A stretch of DNA of 7,179 nucleotides from an uncultured Enterocloster sp. (GCA_944382045.1 CALWMT010000136.1:1-7179); one strand, 5' to 3'. Shown: positions 1-5,924, counted from the stretch's first letter. A program made the numbers and translations. Notes: generated from the sequence alone by a model not told the origin.

Positions 1-351
1 GGTGGATTCTGCCTCAGAAGCCGGAGTGAGCACCTTTTCCTCAATGACGACACCGGTTACCGCGTCGATGTCATACTCTCTCTCCACGCCGTTTTCTGTG
101 AAAATTACCTGATAGTAGAAGATGCCGTCCCTGCTGTCCAGACCGGCGGAGGAGAAGGCGGCCTGATCTGCGGAGACGCCGGCAGCCTTTAAGGCAGCAT
201 CCTTGGCCGCATCAATTCCGATGTAGTCTGCTGTGGACGCGGCGGGCTGGCTCTGGCAGGCAGTTAAAAGGCTGGCTGACAGAAGAAGGGCAGCGGCTGC
301 GCCCAGGGCTTTTTTGGAGAGCGGGGAAATGCGGGTGGTGTTCTTTTTCAT
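1..351 (-). CDS. PepSY-domain lipoprotein, 3' end beyond the window
   Basis: The first 117 residues of an exported protein are visible; the gene continues past position 1. A lysine/arginine-bearing N-terminus (MKKNTTR) and a hydrophobic stretch (about residues 15-30) lead into a lipobox LTAC, so Cys32 should be lipidated and the protein anchored to the outer face of the membrane. Residues about 43-105 form one PepSY domain: a helix rich in Ala/Lys (IDAAKDAALKAAG), then beta strands around FYYQVIF and the conserved REYDIDAVTGVV signature. PepSY domains are known as inhibitory or chaperone-like modules of secreted peptidases and as extracytoplasmic ligand modules; the exact role here is not visible. 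The start at 351 is set by an upstream in-frame TAG and by AAAGGA eight bases before ATG. The gene lies 118 bp downstream of the histidine kinase on the same strand, without an obvious terminator between them, and also has its own putative regulated promoter (432-464). Confidence 0.88.
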   Translation of the reverse strand, partial: MKKNTTRISPLSKKALGAAAALLLSASLLTACQSQPAASTADYIGIDAAKDAALKAAGVSADQAAFSSAGLDSRDGIFYYQVIFTENGVEREYDIDAVTGVVIEEKVLTPASEAEST

Positions 352-359
352 AATACAGA

Positions 360-365
360 TCCTTT
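360..365 (-). promoter_or_regulatory. Ribosome binding site of the PepSY lipoprotein gene
   Basis: On the minus strand the sequence reads AAAGGA, eight bases before the ATG at 351. It supports that start, as does an in-frame TAG a few codons further upstream. Confidence 0.7.
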
Positions 366-383
366 CTTTTTGCTATTATTCTG

Positions 384-397
384 CGGCGCTTCCGCCG
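384..397 (-). other. Small stem-loop in the leader of the PepSY lipoprotein gene
   Basis: On the minus strand CGGCG-GAAG-CGCCG forms a perfect 5-bp GC stem with a four-base loop, lying between the proposed -10 box and the ribosome site. No T-tract follows, so it is not a standard terminator. It could stabilise the transcript or slow read-through from the kinase gene; this is only a guess. Confidence 0.35.
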
Positions 398-431
398 TCT
401 GAACGGTTGCCTTATTTTCCTTTGCAGGCAT

Positions 432-464
432 AGAATAGCGCCAAATTATTAAAAAATCCTTAAA
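432..464 (-). promoter_or_regulatory. Putative response-regulator operator and -10 box upstream of the PepSY lipoprotein gene
   Basis: Read on the minus strand, TTTAAG (464-459), five bases GATTT, and TTTAAT (453-448) form a direct repeat of 11-bp period. Exactly ten bases later comes TATTCT (437-432), a 4/6 match to the -10 consensus. The expected -35 position overlaps the repeat and reads AGGATT, which is not a consensus, as expected for an activator-dependent promoter. Known family behaviour: OmpR-class regulators bind tandem hexamers, and the CiaR site NTTAAG-N5-WTTAAG sits about 10 bp from the -10 box. The site starts 5 bp past the kinase stop codon. A near copy precedes the other PepSY gene at 5184-5216. 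Confidence 0.6.
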
Positions 465-469
465 GAAAG

Positions 470-1837
470 TTATAATGCAGGAAATTTTACAGTAAACCGG
501 CTTCCCTTCCCCTCTTCACTCTCCGCCTCGATGGTTCCCCCGTGGAGAAGCACAATCTGGCGGACCATGGACAGGCCCAGTCCCAGGCCGGCGCCGGCCT
601 GGCGGGAGGGATTTACCTGGTAGAAGCGCTGCCAGATTTTGTCCAGGTGCTCTGCAGGGATGCCGATGCCGTCATCCTCCACCGTAAGGACAGCGAGAGA
701 TCCGTCCTCCCGGGAAGCCTGGCGGGACAGGCGGACGCGGATATGTCCGCCCTCCCTGCCGTATTTGCGGGCATTTTCCAGGAGATTGATGATAACCCGT
801 GAGAGCTGGAAGGCGTCTCCCTCCATATGGATGCCCTCCTCAACAGAGGCCTCCAGGGAGATGCTTCGGCCGCCGGTGTCCTGCTCCTCGCAGATGTCCC
901 GGGTCATGGCGCTTAAATCCAGGTCCTCCCGGGCAAGCTGCCGGGTGCCCAAATCCAGACGGGTCATGTCTAAAAGGCTCTGGGTGAGCTGGGACATTTT
1001 CCTGGCCTGCCGGTGAATCACGTCGATGGCCTCCCGGTATTCCTCCAGGTCATCCCCGTGCTTTTCCACAAAGCTGCACTGGGCCAGAATCACAGAGGTG
1101 GGAGTGCGCAGCTCGTGGGAGGCGTCGGAGGTGAATTGCTTTTCCGCCTCAAAGGCCTGCTCCAGACGGGCAAACATGTGGTTGAAGGCATCGGCCAGAC
1201 GCTGCATTTCCAGGTCGCTTCCCCTTGGAAGGGAAATGCGCTGGGTCAAGTCCCGCCCCTCGCTGATGCTGCCCGCCGCCCCGGAAATGTAGGAGATGGG
1301 CGAGAGCGCTCTTTTTGCGATAAAATACCCCCCGATGGCTGCAGTCAGGATAAAGAAGGGCAGTATCACGGAAAAAATAAGGAAAATCTGGTCCACCGCC
1401 TGGTCCCTGTCCGGGCTTCTGAGGACGCCGCGGAGCCAGAAGCCCTCCTCCCAGCCGGAGGGCACCCAGAAATCAAGGACATAGAAGCCGTCTGCCTCCC
1501 CGGGAACAAAACGGGAGACGCCGTTTTCCAGCTCCGTGTTTACGGGGAAGGAGGGAGGCGTCTGGCCGGAGAGAAGCGCTCCCTCCCGGCTGTAGATCAG
1601 CATGTACACATCATTGGAATAGAAGGAAAAATCCCCGGCAAGGCTCAAGCTTCCGTCCACAGAGGAAATTTTGGAAATATTGCCGCGCACGGTCATGGAC
1701 AGGACATTAAAGGCCTGGGACTGGGCCACACGGCTGCTGATGATAAGGATGAGCCCCAGGCAGACTGCGGCAAGAAGGGACATAAAGCAGGTAAACCAGA
1801 GGGTCAGCTTGAATTTTGTGGATAATGGGCGTCTCAT
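470..1837 (-). CDS. Sensor histidine kinase of a two-component system (HAMP, HisKA, HATPase_c)
   Basis: This is a membrane sensor kinase of 455 residues, a usual full length. Transmembrane segment 1 is at about 12-34, an extracytoplasmic sensor region of roughly 115 residues follows, and transmembrane segment 2 is at about 151-174. A HAMP linker spans about 175-228. The H-box FTSDASHELRTP carries the phosphoacceptor His241. The ATP-binding domain shows the N-box NLLENARKYG (351-360), the G1 box DDGIGI (388-393), the F-box region KIWQRFY (400-406) and the G2 box GAGLGLGLS (415-423). All catalytic motifs are intact. It should autophosphorylate and pass phosphate to the regulator encoded just upstream: its ATG overlaps the regulator's TGA (ATGA), and AAGGAGG lies four bases before the start inside the regulator gene, implying translational coupling. 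The signal sensed is not evident; the architecture and gene order resemble envelope-stress kinases. The sensor domain is not recognised as a named family. Confidence 0.95.
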   Translation of the reverse strand: MRRPLSTKFKLTLWFTCFMSLLAAVCLGLILIISSRVAQSQAFNVLSMTVRGNISKISSVDGSLSLAGDFSFYSNDVYMLIYSREGALLSGQTPPSFPVNTELENGVSRFVPGEADGFYVLDFWVPSGWEEGFWLRGVLRSPDRDQAVDQIFLIFSVILPFFILTAAIGGYFIAKRALSPISYISGAAGSISEGRDLTQRISLPRGSDLEMQRLADAFNHMFARLEQAFEAEKQFTSDASHELRTPTSVILAQCSFVEKHGDDLEEYREAIDVIHRQARKMSQLTQSLLDMTRLDLGTRQLAREDLDLSAMTRDICEEQDTGGRSISLEASVEEGIHMEGDAFQLSRVIINLLENARKYGREGGHIRVRLSRQASREDGSLAVLTVEDDGIGIPAEHLDKIWQRFYQVNPSRQAGAGLGLGLSMVRQIVLLHGGTIEAESEEGKGSRFTVKFPAL

Positions 1838-2508
1838 GCATCCTCCTTGATGGTCCAGCCGGAGCCCCAGACGGTGCGTATCAGCTTCTTTTCCTGGCCG
1901 CCGTCAATTTTTTTGCGCAGGTAGCTGATGTATACGTCCACCACGTTGGAGCCTCCGCTGTAGTCGTAATTCCAGATATGGTCTTCTATTTTTTCCCGGG
2001 AAAGAACGATGCCGGGATTCATGCACATGTATTCCAGGATGGCGTACTCGCGGGCCGACAGGTCGATGGGCCGTCCGCCACGGGTCACCTGATGGGTGCC
2101 GGTGTCCAGCGTCAGATCCCCCACGGTCAGGACGCTGGAGGTGTGCGGGGTACGCTTGCGGGTCATCACCCGTATCCGCGCCAGAAGCTCGTCAAAGTCA
2201 AAGGGCTTGATGAGGTAGTCATCCGCACCGGAGTCAAGGCCCAGGACCCGGTCGGAAATGCTGTCCTTGGCAGTGAGAAAGAGAACCGGCAGGCTGCTGC
2301 CCTTCTGGCGGATGGCTTTTAGAACGGAGAGCCCGTCCCGCTTTGGCATCATGATGTCCAGTATGGCTCCGTCATAGTCCGTGTGCTCCAGGTAATAGAG
2401 AGCCTCCTCCCCGTCAAAGCAGGCGTCCACGCCGTAGCCCTCCTTTTCCAGTGTCTTTCGTATCAGGCGGTTCAAATCACGTTCATCCTCCGCAACCAGC
2501 AGGCGCAT
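1834..2508 (-). CDS. OmpR/PhoB-family response regulator
   Basis: The product has 224 residues, typical for the family. The receiver domain (about 1-115) has the acidic pocket E7/D8, phosphoacceptor Asp51 in AILDIMMP, Thr79 in LFLTAKD and Lys101 in IKPFD. A winged-helix DNA-binding domain (about 125-222) contains LSAREYAILEYM, the recognition-helix area NVVDVYISYLRKKI, and the closing wing RTVWGSGWTI. The kinase gene overlaps its stop codon by 4 bp. The start was placed at 2508 rather than at an in-frame ATG at 2607, because AAAGGAG lies seven bases upstream of 2508, the receiver fold begins right there (MRLLVAEDE), and the longer form would begin inside the promoter. The regulator probably binds the tandem hexamer sites before the two PepSY genes (inference). 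Its own promoter shows no such site, so autoregulation through it is not evident. Confidence 0.95.
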   Translation of the reverse strand: MRLLVAEDERDLNRLIRKTLEKEGYGVDACFDGEEALYYLEHTDYDGAILDIMMPKRDGLSVLKAIRQKGSSLPVLFLTAKDSISDRVLGLDSGADDYLIKPFDFDELLARIRVMTRKRTPHTSSVLTVGDLTLDTGTHQVTRGGRPIDLSAREYAILEYMCMNPGIVLSREKIEDHIWNYDYSGGSNVVDVYISYLRKKIDGGQEKKLIRTVWGSGWTIKEDA

Positions 2509-2515
2509 GTTAAGT

Positions 2516-2522
2516 CTCCTTT
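2516..2522 (-). promoter_or_regulatory. Ribosome binding site deciding the start of the response regulator
   Basis: AAAGGAG on the minus strand, seven bases before the ATG at 2508. It is the reason for rejecting the 33-codon N-terminal extension up to 2607. Confidence 0.8.
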
Positions 2523-2531
2523 CATATAACG

Positions 2532-2560
2532 GCAGGGCTTGGCTTGGGGCCAAAGCCTGC
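2532..2560 (-). other. Stem-loop in the leader of the response-regulator transcript
   Basis: On the minus strand GCAGGCTT pairs with AAGCCCTGC (eight pairs with one bulged C), continued by GG/CC around a seven-base loop. It lies between the predicted transcription start (about 2572) and the ribosome site (2516-2522), ending about ten bases before the latter. No T-run follows. It may modulate translation or transcript stability; no known riboswitch is recognised. Confidence 0.4.
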
Positions 2561-2578
2561 GGATATTTCCTCTCTATA

Positions 2579-2607
2579 AATATGCCACGGGCCGGGGTGC
2601 ATGTCAA
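2579..2607 (-). promoter_or_regulatory. Promoter of the response regulator-kinase operon
   Basis: Minus-strand TTGACA (2607-2602) is a perfect -35 box; a 17-bp spacer leads to CATATT (2584-2579), a 4/6 match to TATAAT. Predicted transcription starts near 2572, giving a leader of about 64 bases. It is arranged back to back with the plus-strand promoter at 2624-2652. Confidence 0.65.
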
Positions 2608-2623
2608 TTGTCATATCTATATC

Positions 2624-2652
2624 TTGTGCTCGATGAAAAGATTGGCTATAAT
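2624..2652 (+). promoter_or_regulatory. Promoter of the AAA-ATPase-like gene
   Basis: A perfect TATAAT (2647-2652) sits 17 bp after TTGTGC (2624-2629), a 3/6 match to the -35 box. The start codon is 44 bases downstream of the -10 box. The -35 box of the divergent operon is only 16 bp away, so the two promoters could interfere. Confidence 0.6.
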
Positions 2653-2696
2653 TAGTTTATACCTGTTCAAAATACACAATCAGGGGGCGATTAGAG

Positions 2697-4304
2697 ATGG
2701 GAATGTTCCTGAATCCACTTGTACCGGCAGCGGCTTATAAAAAAATAGCATCTTCCCGTTTTTTTGTAGATAAGTCCCGGCTCCTGGAGGAAATCATACA
2801 GAGCATGGACGATAATCAGAAATATATCTGCATCACACGCCCCCGCAGGTTTGGGAAAACGGTCATGGCGAATATGATTGGCGCCTTTTTCGGAAAGGGA
2901 GCTGACAGCAGGGACGTGTTTTCAGGTCTGCGCATTGCTGAGTCAAAATTTTTCGAAAAGCATTTGAATCAGCATGACGTTATTTACATTGATTTCAGCA
3001 GGGTTTCAAAAAACTGCAGCAGCTACTGCGAGTATATTGAGAGGATACAGGATGGGCTGTATGGAGATCTGGCGGCGGCTTATCCCGCATTGGATGCGGA
3101 TAGTGAGGAGGCTCTGTGGGACACCTTTCAGAAGATATTTGACAGGACGGGCAAAAGCTTTGTATTTATATTGGATGAGTGGGATGCACTGTTTCATCTC
3201 CCATTTGTATCGGAAAAGGAAAAGCAGGAGTATCTGCTGTTTTTAAAAAATTTATTTAAGGACCAGATATATGCGGAGCTTGTATATATGACAGGCGTGC
3301 TCCCAATTACAAAATATTCCAGCGGTTCTGAACTGAATATGTTTTTAGAATATGACATGGCCACGAAAATCAAGTATTCCGAGTATTTTGGATTCCTTGA
3401 TTGTGAGGTTGACACGCTTTATAGAACATACAGGGAAACAACACCGCAGCCCAAAATAACGCGGGAGGATCTGCACAGCTGGTATGACGGATATCACACT
3501 GCGGCGGGCCTTAGAATTTATAATCCGCGCTCCGTAGTCTGCGCCCTGACGGATAATCAGCTGGCCAACTACTGGACGAGCTCAGGCCCCTATGATGAAA
3601 TTTTTTACTACATCCGGGGCAATATCGATGCGGTGCGCGACGATATGGCGCTGATGACTGCCGGAGAGAGGACCGCGTCCAGAATACGGAGTTATGCCGC
3701 GGCATCCATGGAATTAAAGACGCGGGAAGAGATATTCTCCGCAATGGTTGTCTATGGCCTGCTGACCTATGAGGATGGATATGTATTTATTCCCAATAAG
3801 GAATTGATGTCACAGTTTCAAGAGCTTCTGATGACCAAGGACTCTCTGGGATATGTTCACCGGCTGGCTGCGGCATCTGAGAAAATGCTGCAGGCTACGC
3901 TGTCCGGGGATACGGAAACGATGGCCCGCATTTTGTCCTACGCCCACGACACGGAGAGCCCGATTCTGTCTTATAACAGCGAGGCGGAATTGTCTGCAGT
4001 GGTCAATCTTGTATACCTGGCGGCCCGCGACAAATATCGTGTGGAACGGGAAGACAGGGCAGGAAAGGGATTTGTGGATTTTATTTTTTATCCGGAACGG
4101 AAGGATGAGGATGGAATCATTTTGGAGCTGAAGGTGGATGCCTCACCGGAGGAGGCGGTTCAGCAGATAATTGATAAAAAGTATTTGCTGCGGTTTAAGG
4201 GCAGGCTGGGAGAGAAAAGAAAATTTACCGGCCGGATTCTCGCTGTTGGAATCAGCTATGACAGAAAAACAAAGGTGCACGCCTGTAAGGTGGAGGAGCT
4301 GTAG
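2697..4304 (+). CDS. AAA-ATPase-like protein with C-terminal PD-(D/E)XK nuclease-like domain
   Basis: A cytoplasmic protein of 535 residues resembling the large family with an AAA-ATPase-like N-terminal region and a PD-(D/E)XK-type C-terminus (the Pfam AAA-ATPase_like/PDDEXK_9 architecture), very numerous in Lachnospiraceae and Bacteroidetes. The opening MGMFLNP and FFVDKSRLL (22-30) are typical. The phosphate-binding loop reads RPRRFGKT (48-55), a family-specific variant of Walker A. Walker B is FVFILDEWD (155-163). The nuclease-like motif is VDFIFY with Asp461, then ILELK with Glu477 and Lys479, and a downstream Gln490...Tyr496; the putative catalytic residues are present. Cellular function is not established; a role in DNA processing, mobile elements or defence is speculation. 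AGGGGG nine bases upstream and the family-typical MG start favour 2697 over the ATG at 2703. By eye the gene has more A/T runs than its neighbours, fitting an accessory gene. It diverges from the two-component operon. Confidence 0.88.
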   Translation: MGMFLNPLVPAAAYKKIASSRFFVDKSRLLEEIIQSMDDNQKYICITRPRRFGKTVMANMIGAFFGKGADSRDVFSGLRIAESKFFEKHLNQHDVIYIDFSRVSKNCSSYCEYIERIQDGLYGDLAAAYPALDADSEEALWDTFQKIFDRTGKSFVFILDEWDALFHLPFVSEKEKQEYLLFLKNLFKDQIYAELVYMTGVLPITKYSSGSELNMFLEYDMATKIKYSEYFGFLDCEVDTLYRTYRETTPQPKITREDLHSWYDGYHTAAGLRIYNPRSVVCALTDNQLANYWTSSGPYDEIFYYIRGNIDAVRDDMALMTAGERTASRIRSYAAASMELKTREEIFSAMVVYGLLTYEDGYVFIPNKELMSQFQELLMTKDSLGYVHRLAAASEKMLQATLSGDTETMARILSYAHDTESPILSYNSEAELSAVVNLVYLAARDKYRVEREDRAGKGFVDFIFYPERKDEDGIILELKVDASPEEAVQQIIDKKYLLRFKGRLGEKRKFTGRILAVGISYDRKTKVHACKVEEL

Positions 4305-4320
4305 GCTCCCCGGCGGAACC

Positions 4321-4422
4321 CCTGCCAGGCCTTCTGCATACAATGGAGTAATTCGGGACATTGTCCCGAACGGATGCCTGTATGTATGAGCTCAGACGAG
4401 CTTTCTGCGTCTGCATGGCAGG
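4321..4422. repeat. Cluster of nested inverted repeats in the intergenic region
   Basis: Between the AAA-ATPase-like gene and the endopeptidase gene lie a perfect dyad TTCGGGACA-T-TGTCCCGAA (4352-4370), flanked by CATACA (4337-4342)/TGTATG (4379-4384), and enclosed by CCTGCCA (4321-4327)/TGGCAGG (4416-4422). A further hairpin CAGACG/CGTCTG (4393-4398, 4408-4413) with a nine-base loop lies inside the outer pair. No T-tract follows any stem, so it is not a normal terminator. It could be a folded leader RNA, a repressor operator (the 19-bp dyad), or a small palindromic repeat element. Confidence 0.6.
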
Positions 4423-4429
4423 AAAGGAC

Positions 4430-4436
4430 AAGGTGA
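4430..4436 (+). promoter_or_regulatory. Ribosome binding site and in-frame stop fixing the endopeptidase start
   Basis: AAGGTGA lies six bases before the ATG at 4443. Its last three bases TGA (4434-4436) are in frame with that ATG, so the protein cannot be extended upstream. Confidence 0.65.
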
Positions 4437-4442
4437 ACCGCC

Positions 4443-5180
4443 ATGAGAGATATTAATTTATGCCACCCCAGGCTGCAGGAGCTGGCTAAAAAGCTGGTTC
4501 GGGAGTGCACAGCCCAGGGGCTGGAAATTCAAATCGGGGAGACGCTGCGCACAGTTGCGGAGCAGGATGCCCTCTATGCCCAGGGGCGGACCAAGCCGGG
4601 AAAGATTGTGACGAATGCGCCGGGAAAGAACTACAGCTCCTTCCACCAGTGGGGGACGGCCTTTGATTTTTTCCGGAACGACGGCCGGGGCGCGTACTAT
4701 GACAAGGATGGATTTTTCGACAAGGTGGGGAAAATCGGCATCGAGGAGGGACTTGAGTGGGGAGGAAAATGGAAGCATCCTGTGGATAAGCCTCATTTTC
4801 AGCTGCCGGATTGGGGAAGCACCACCAAAGAGATAAAGAAGCTGTATAAAACTCCTGAGGAATTTATGAAAACCTGGGCGAAGGGGGATGCCGGCTGGGT
4901 GCAGAATGCTGTGGGCTGGTGGTACCGCCGGGAGGACGGGACGTTTCCCGCCAATGCCTGGTGCGTGATTAATAGGCACTGGTATTTATTCAATAAGGAT
5001 GGCTATATGTGCACCAGCTGGCACCGCTGGAACGGGAGCCAGTGCGACCCGGAGGACGGGAGCGGAGATTGGTATTACTTTGACCCCACAGTGGGCGGCC
5101 CGCTGGAGGGGGCCTGCTGGCACAGCCGGGAAAATGGCTCCATGGAGATATGGACCGTGGACCTGGAAAATAAAATTTAA
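4443..5180 (+). CDS. M15-family peptidoglycan endopeptidase (CwlK/phage lysin-like) with cell-wall-binding repeats
   Basis: 245 residues in two parts. Residues about 5-122 match an M15-type LD-carboxypeptidase/endopeptidase that cuts peptidoglycan stem peptides: ETLRTVAEQDALYAQGR (33-49), zinc-site motif SSFHQWGTAFD with likely ligands His68 and Asp75, LEWGGKW (104-110), and DKPHFQ with acidic Asp115 and likely zinc ligand His118. Residues about 148-235 are aromatic-rich wall-binding repeats (GWVQNAVGWWYRREDG, HWYLFNKDGYM, DWYYFDP) that should attach to teichoic acid or wall polymers. There is no signal peptide: the N-terminus MRDINLCHP is polar, and an in-frame TGA seven bases before ATG forbids extension. 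That fits a phage lysin released by a holin, but no holin or other phage gene is visible here. Asp75, His68 and His118 are assigned from motif position, not from a structure. The second PepSY gene starts 88 bp downstream on the same strand. Confidence 0.88.
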   Translation: MRDINLCHPRLQELAKKLVRECTAQGLEIQIGETLRTVAEQDALYAQGRTKPGKIVTNAPGKNYSSFHQWGTAFDFFRNDGRGAYYDKDGFFDKVGKIGIEEGLEWGGKWKHPVDKPHFQLPDWGSTTKEIKKLYKTPEEFMKTWAKGDAGWVQNAVGWWYRREDGTFPANAWCVINRHWYLFNKDGYMCTSWHRWNGSQCDPEDGSGDWYYFDPTVGGPLEGACWHSRENGSMEIWTVDLENKI

Positions 5181-5183
5181 AGC

Positions 5184-5216
5184 TCTAATAATTTTTTAAT
5201 ATTTCTTCCGTATTAT
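5184..5216 (+). promoter_or_regulatory. Putative response-regulator operator and -10 box upstream of the second PepSY gene
   Basis: TCTAAT (5184-5189), five bases AATTT, and TTTAAT (5195-5200) repeat with 11-bp period; ten bases later comes TATTAT (5211-5216), a 5/6 match to the -10 box. The 17-bp bipartite part agrees at 14 of 17 positions with the site at 448-464 on the other strand, and the distance to the -10 box is identical. The -35 position reads ATAATT, far from consensus. The site begins four bases after the endopeptidase stop codon. Predicted transcription starts near 5222. Confidence 0.62.
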
Positions 5217-5254
5217 CATCTCATCAAAGGAAAACACACCACAAAAAAGAAGAT

Positions 5255-5260
5255 GGAGGA
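5255..5260 (+). promoter_or_regulatory. Ribosome binding site of the second PepSY gene
   Basis: GGAGGA, eight bases before the ATG at 5269, supports that start, which is immediately followed by a clear signal peptide. Confidence 0.75.
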
Positions 5261-5268
5261 AGAAATAT

Positions 5269-5865
5269 ATGAATAAGAGGATTGCATTTTTAGGAACTGG
5301 TTTGGCGGCTGGAATTCTCTGCACAGCGATGGCGGTCAATACATTTGCAGCACAGGTGACCGAGGAGCAGGCGAAGACGATTGCCATGGAGGATGCGGGG
5401 ATATCCCAGAGCGATATCGCCTTCGAAAAGCTGGAGCTGGATTACGAGGACGGGAGAATGGTGTACGATGTGGAATTCTATACCACGGACTACAAGGAGT
5501 ACAACTATGAAATCGACCGAGAGACGGGAACCATCGTGAGCAAGGACTATGACGCGGAGCATTTTTACAGGGGATGGGAGAAGAATGGATACCAGGCGAA
5601 GACAGCGGCTTCCCCGAATCAGGGAGGACAGCGGAAGGCCCAGGCTCCTTCCCAGGAGGGAATCGACCGGGCAAAGGCGGCGGCGCTGGCAGCAGCAGGC
5701 TTAGAGGACAGCCAGGTAACCTGGGGCCGGGTGAAGATGGATTATGACGACGGCCGTGCCGTATATGAGGGAAAATTCTTCTACGGCAGTCTAGAGTACG
5801 AGTTCGAGGTGGATGCGGCAGAGGGAATTGTGACCGAGTGGGATGTGGAGAGCATTTACGATTGA
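5269..5865 (+). CDS. Secreted protein with two PepSY domains
   Basis: 198 residues. A signal peptide (MNKRIAFLGTGLAAGILC..., to about residue 27) ends in NTFA-AQ, a plausible signal peptidase I site; no lipobox cysteine follows, so the mature protein is released or loosely held outside the cell, unlike the lipoprotein at the left end. PepSY domain 1 spans about 30-95 (VTEEQAKTIAMEDAG, then LDYEDGRMVYDVEF and YEIDRETGTIVSKD). A Gln/Ala-rich linker (about 110-130) leads to PepSY domain 2 at about 131-193 (IDRAKAAALAAAG, MDYDDGRAVYEGKF, YEFEVDAAEGIV). The two domains look like an internal duplication. PepSY domains are known in peptidase propeptides and in YpeB, where they restrain a wall hydrolase; a link with the M15 endopeptidase just upstream, or with the kinase, is inference. 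A regulated promoter (5184-5216) precedes it and a terminator (5892-5919) follows. Confidence 0.9.
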   Translation: MNKRIAFLGTGLAAGILCTAMAVNTFAAQVTEEQAKTIAMEDAGISQSDIAFEKLELDYEDGRMVYDVEFYTTDYKEYNYEIDRETGTIVSKDYDAEHFYRGWEKNGYQAKTAASPNQGGQRKAQAPSQEGIDRAKAAALAAAGLEDSQVTWGRVKMDYDDGRAVYEGKFFYGSLEYEFEVDAAEGIVTEWDVESIYD

Positions 5866-5891
5866 AGGATAGACAGATAGGATGAGGAGAG

Positions 5892-5919
5892 CGGGGACGC
5901 CAGGCGGCGGCCCCGTTTT
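5892..5919 (+). terminator. Rho-independent terminator after the second PepSY gene
   Basis: CGGGG-A-CGCC, loop AGGC, GGCG-G-CCCCG forms nine GC pairs with one A/G mismatch and is followed by TTTT (5916-5919). It lies 26 bases after the stop codon and before the promoter of the patatin gene. Confidence 0.72.
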
Positions 5920-5924
5920 CCGTA

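Noticed and set aside
1013..1825. Long open frame (270 codons) on the plus strand opposite the histidine kinase.
   Set aside because: The opposite strand encodes a full kinase with every catalytic motif. This frame has no recognisable domain and is a by-product of GC-rich codons.
1816..2322. 168-codon open frame opposite the response regulator.
   Set aside because: Antisense to a well-supported gene, with no family-like motifs and no ribosome site noticed.
2509..2607. 33-codon N-terminal extension of the response regulator from the ATG at 2607.
   Set aside because: It would start within the -35 box of the promoter, has no ribosome site, and adds residues unlike a receiver domain. The ATG at 2508 has AAAGGAG at ideal spacing.
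4352..4370. Reading the perfect dyad as an intrinsic terminator of the AAA-ATPase-like gene.
   Set aside because: The right arm is followed by CGGATGCC, with no T-run on the plus strand, and on the minus strand by TACTCC.
4458..4979. 173-codon minus-strand frame opposite the endopeptidase.
   Set aside because: The plus-strand frame carries the zinc motif and wall-binding repeats; this one has neither domain nor context.
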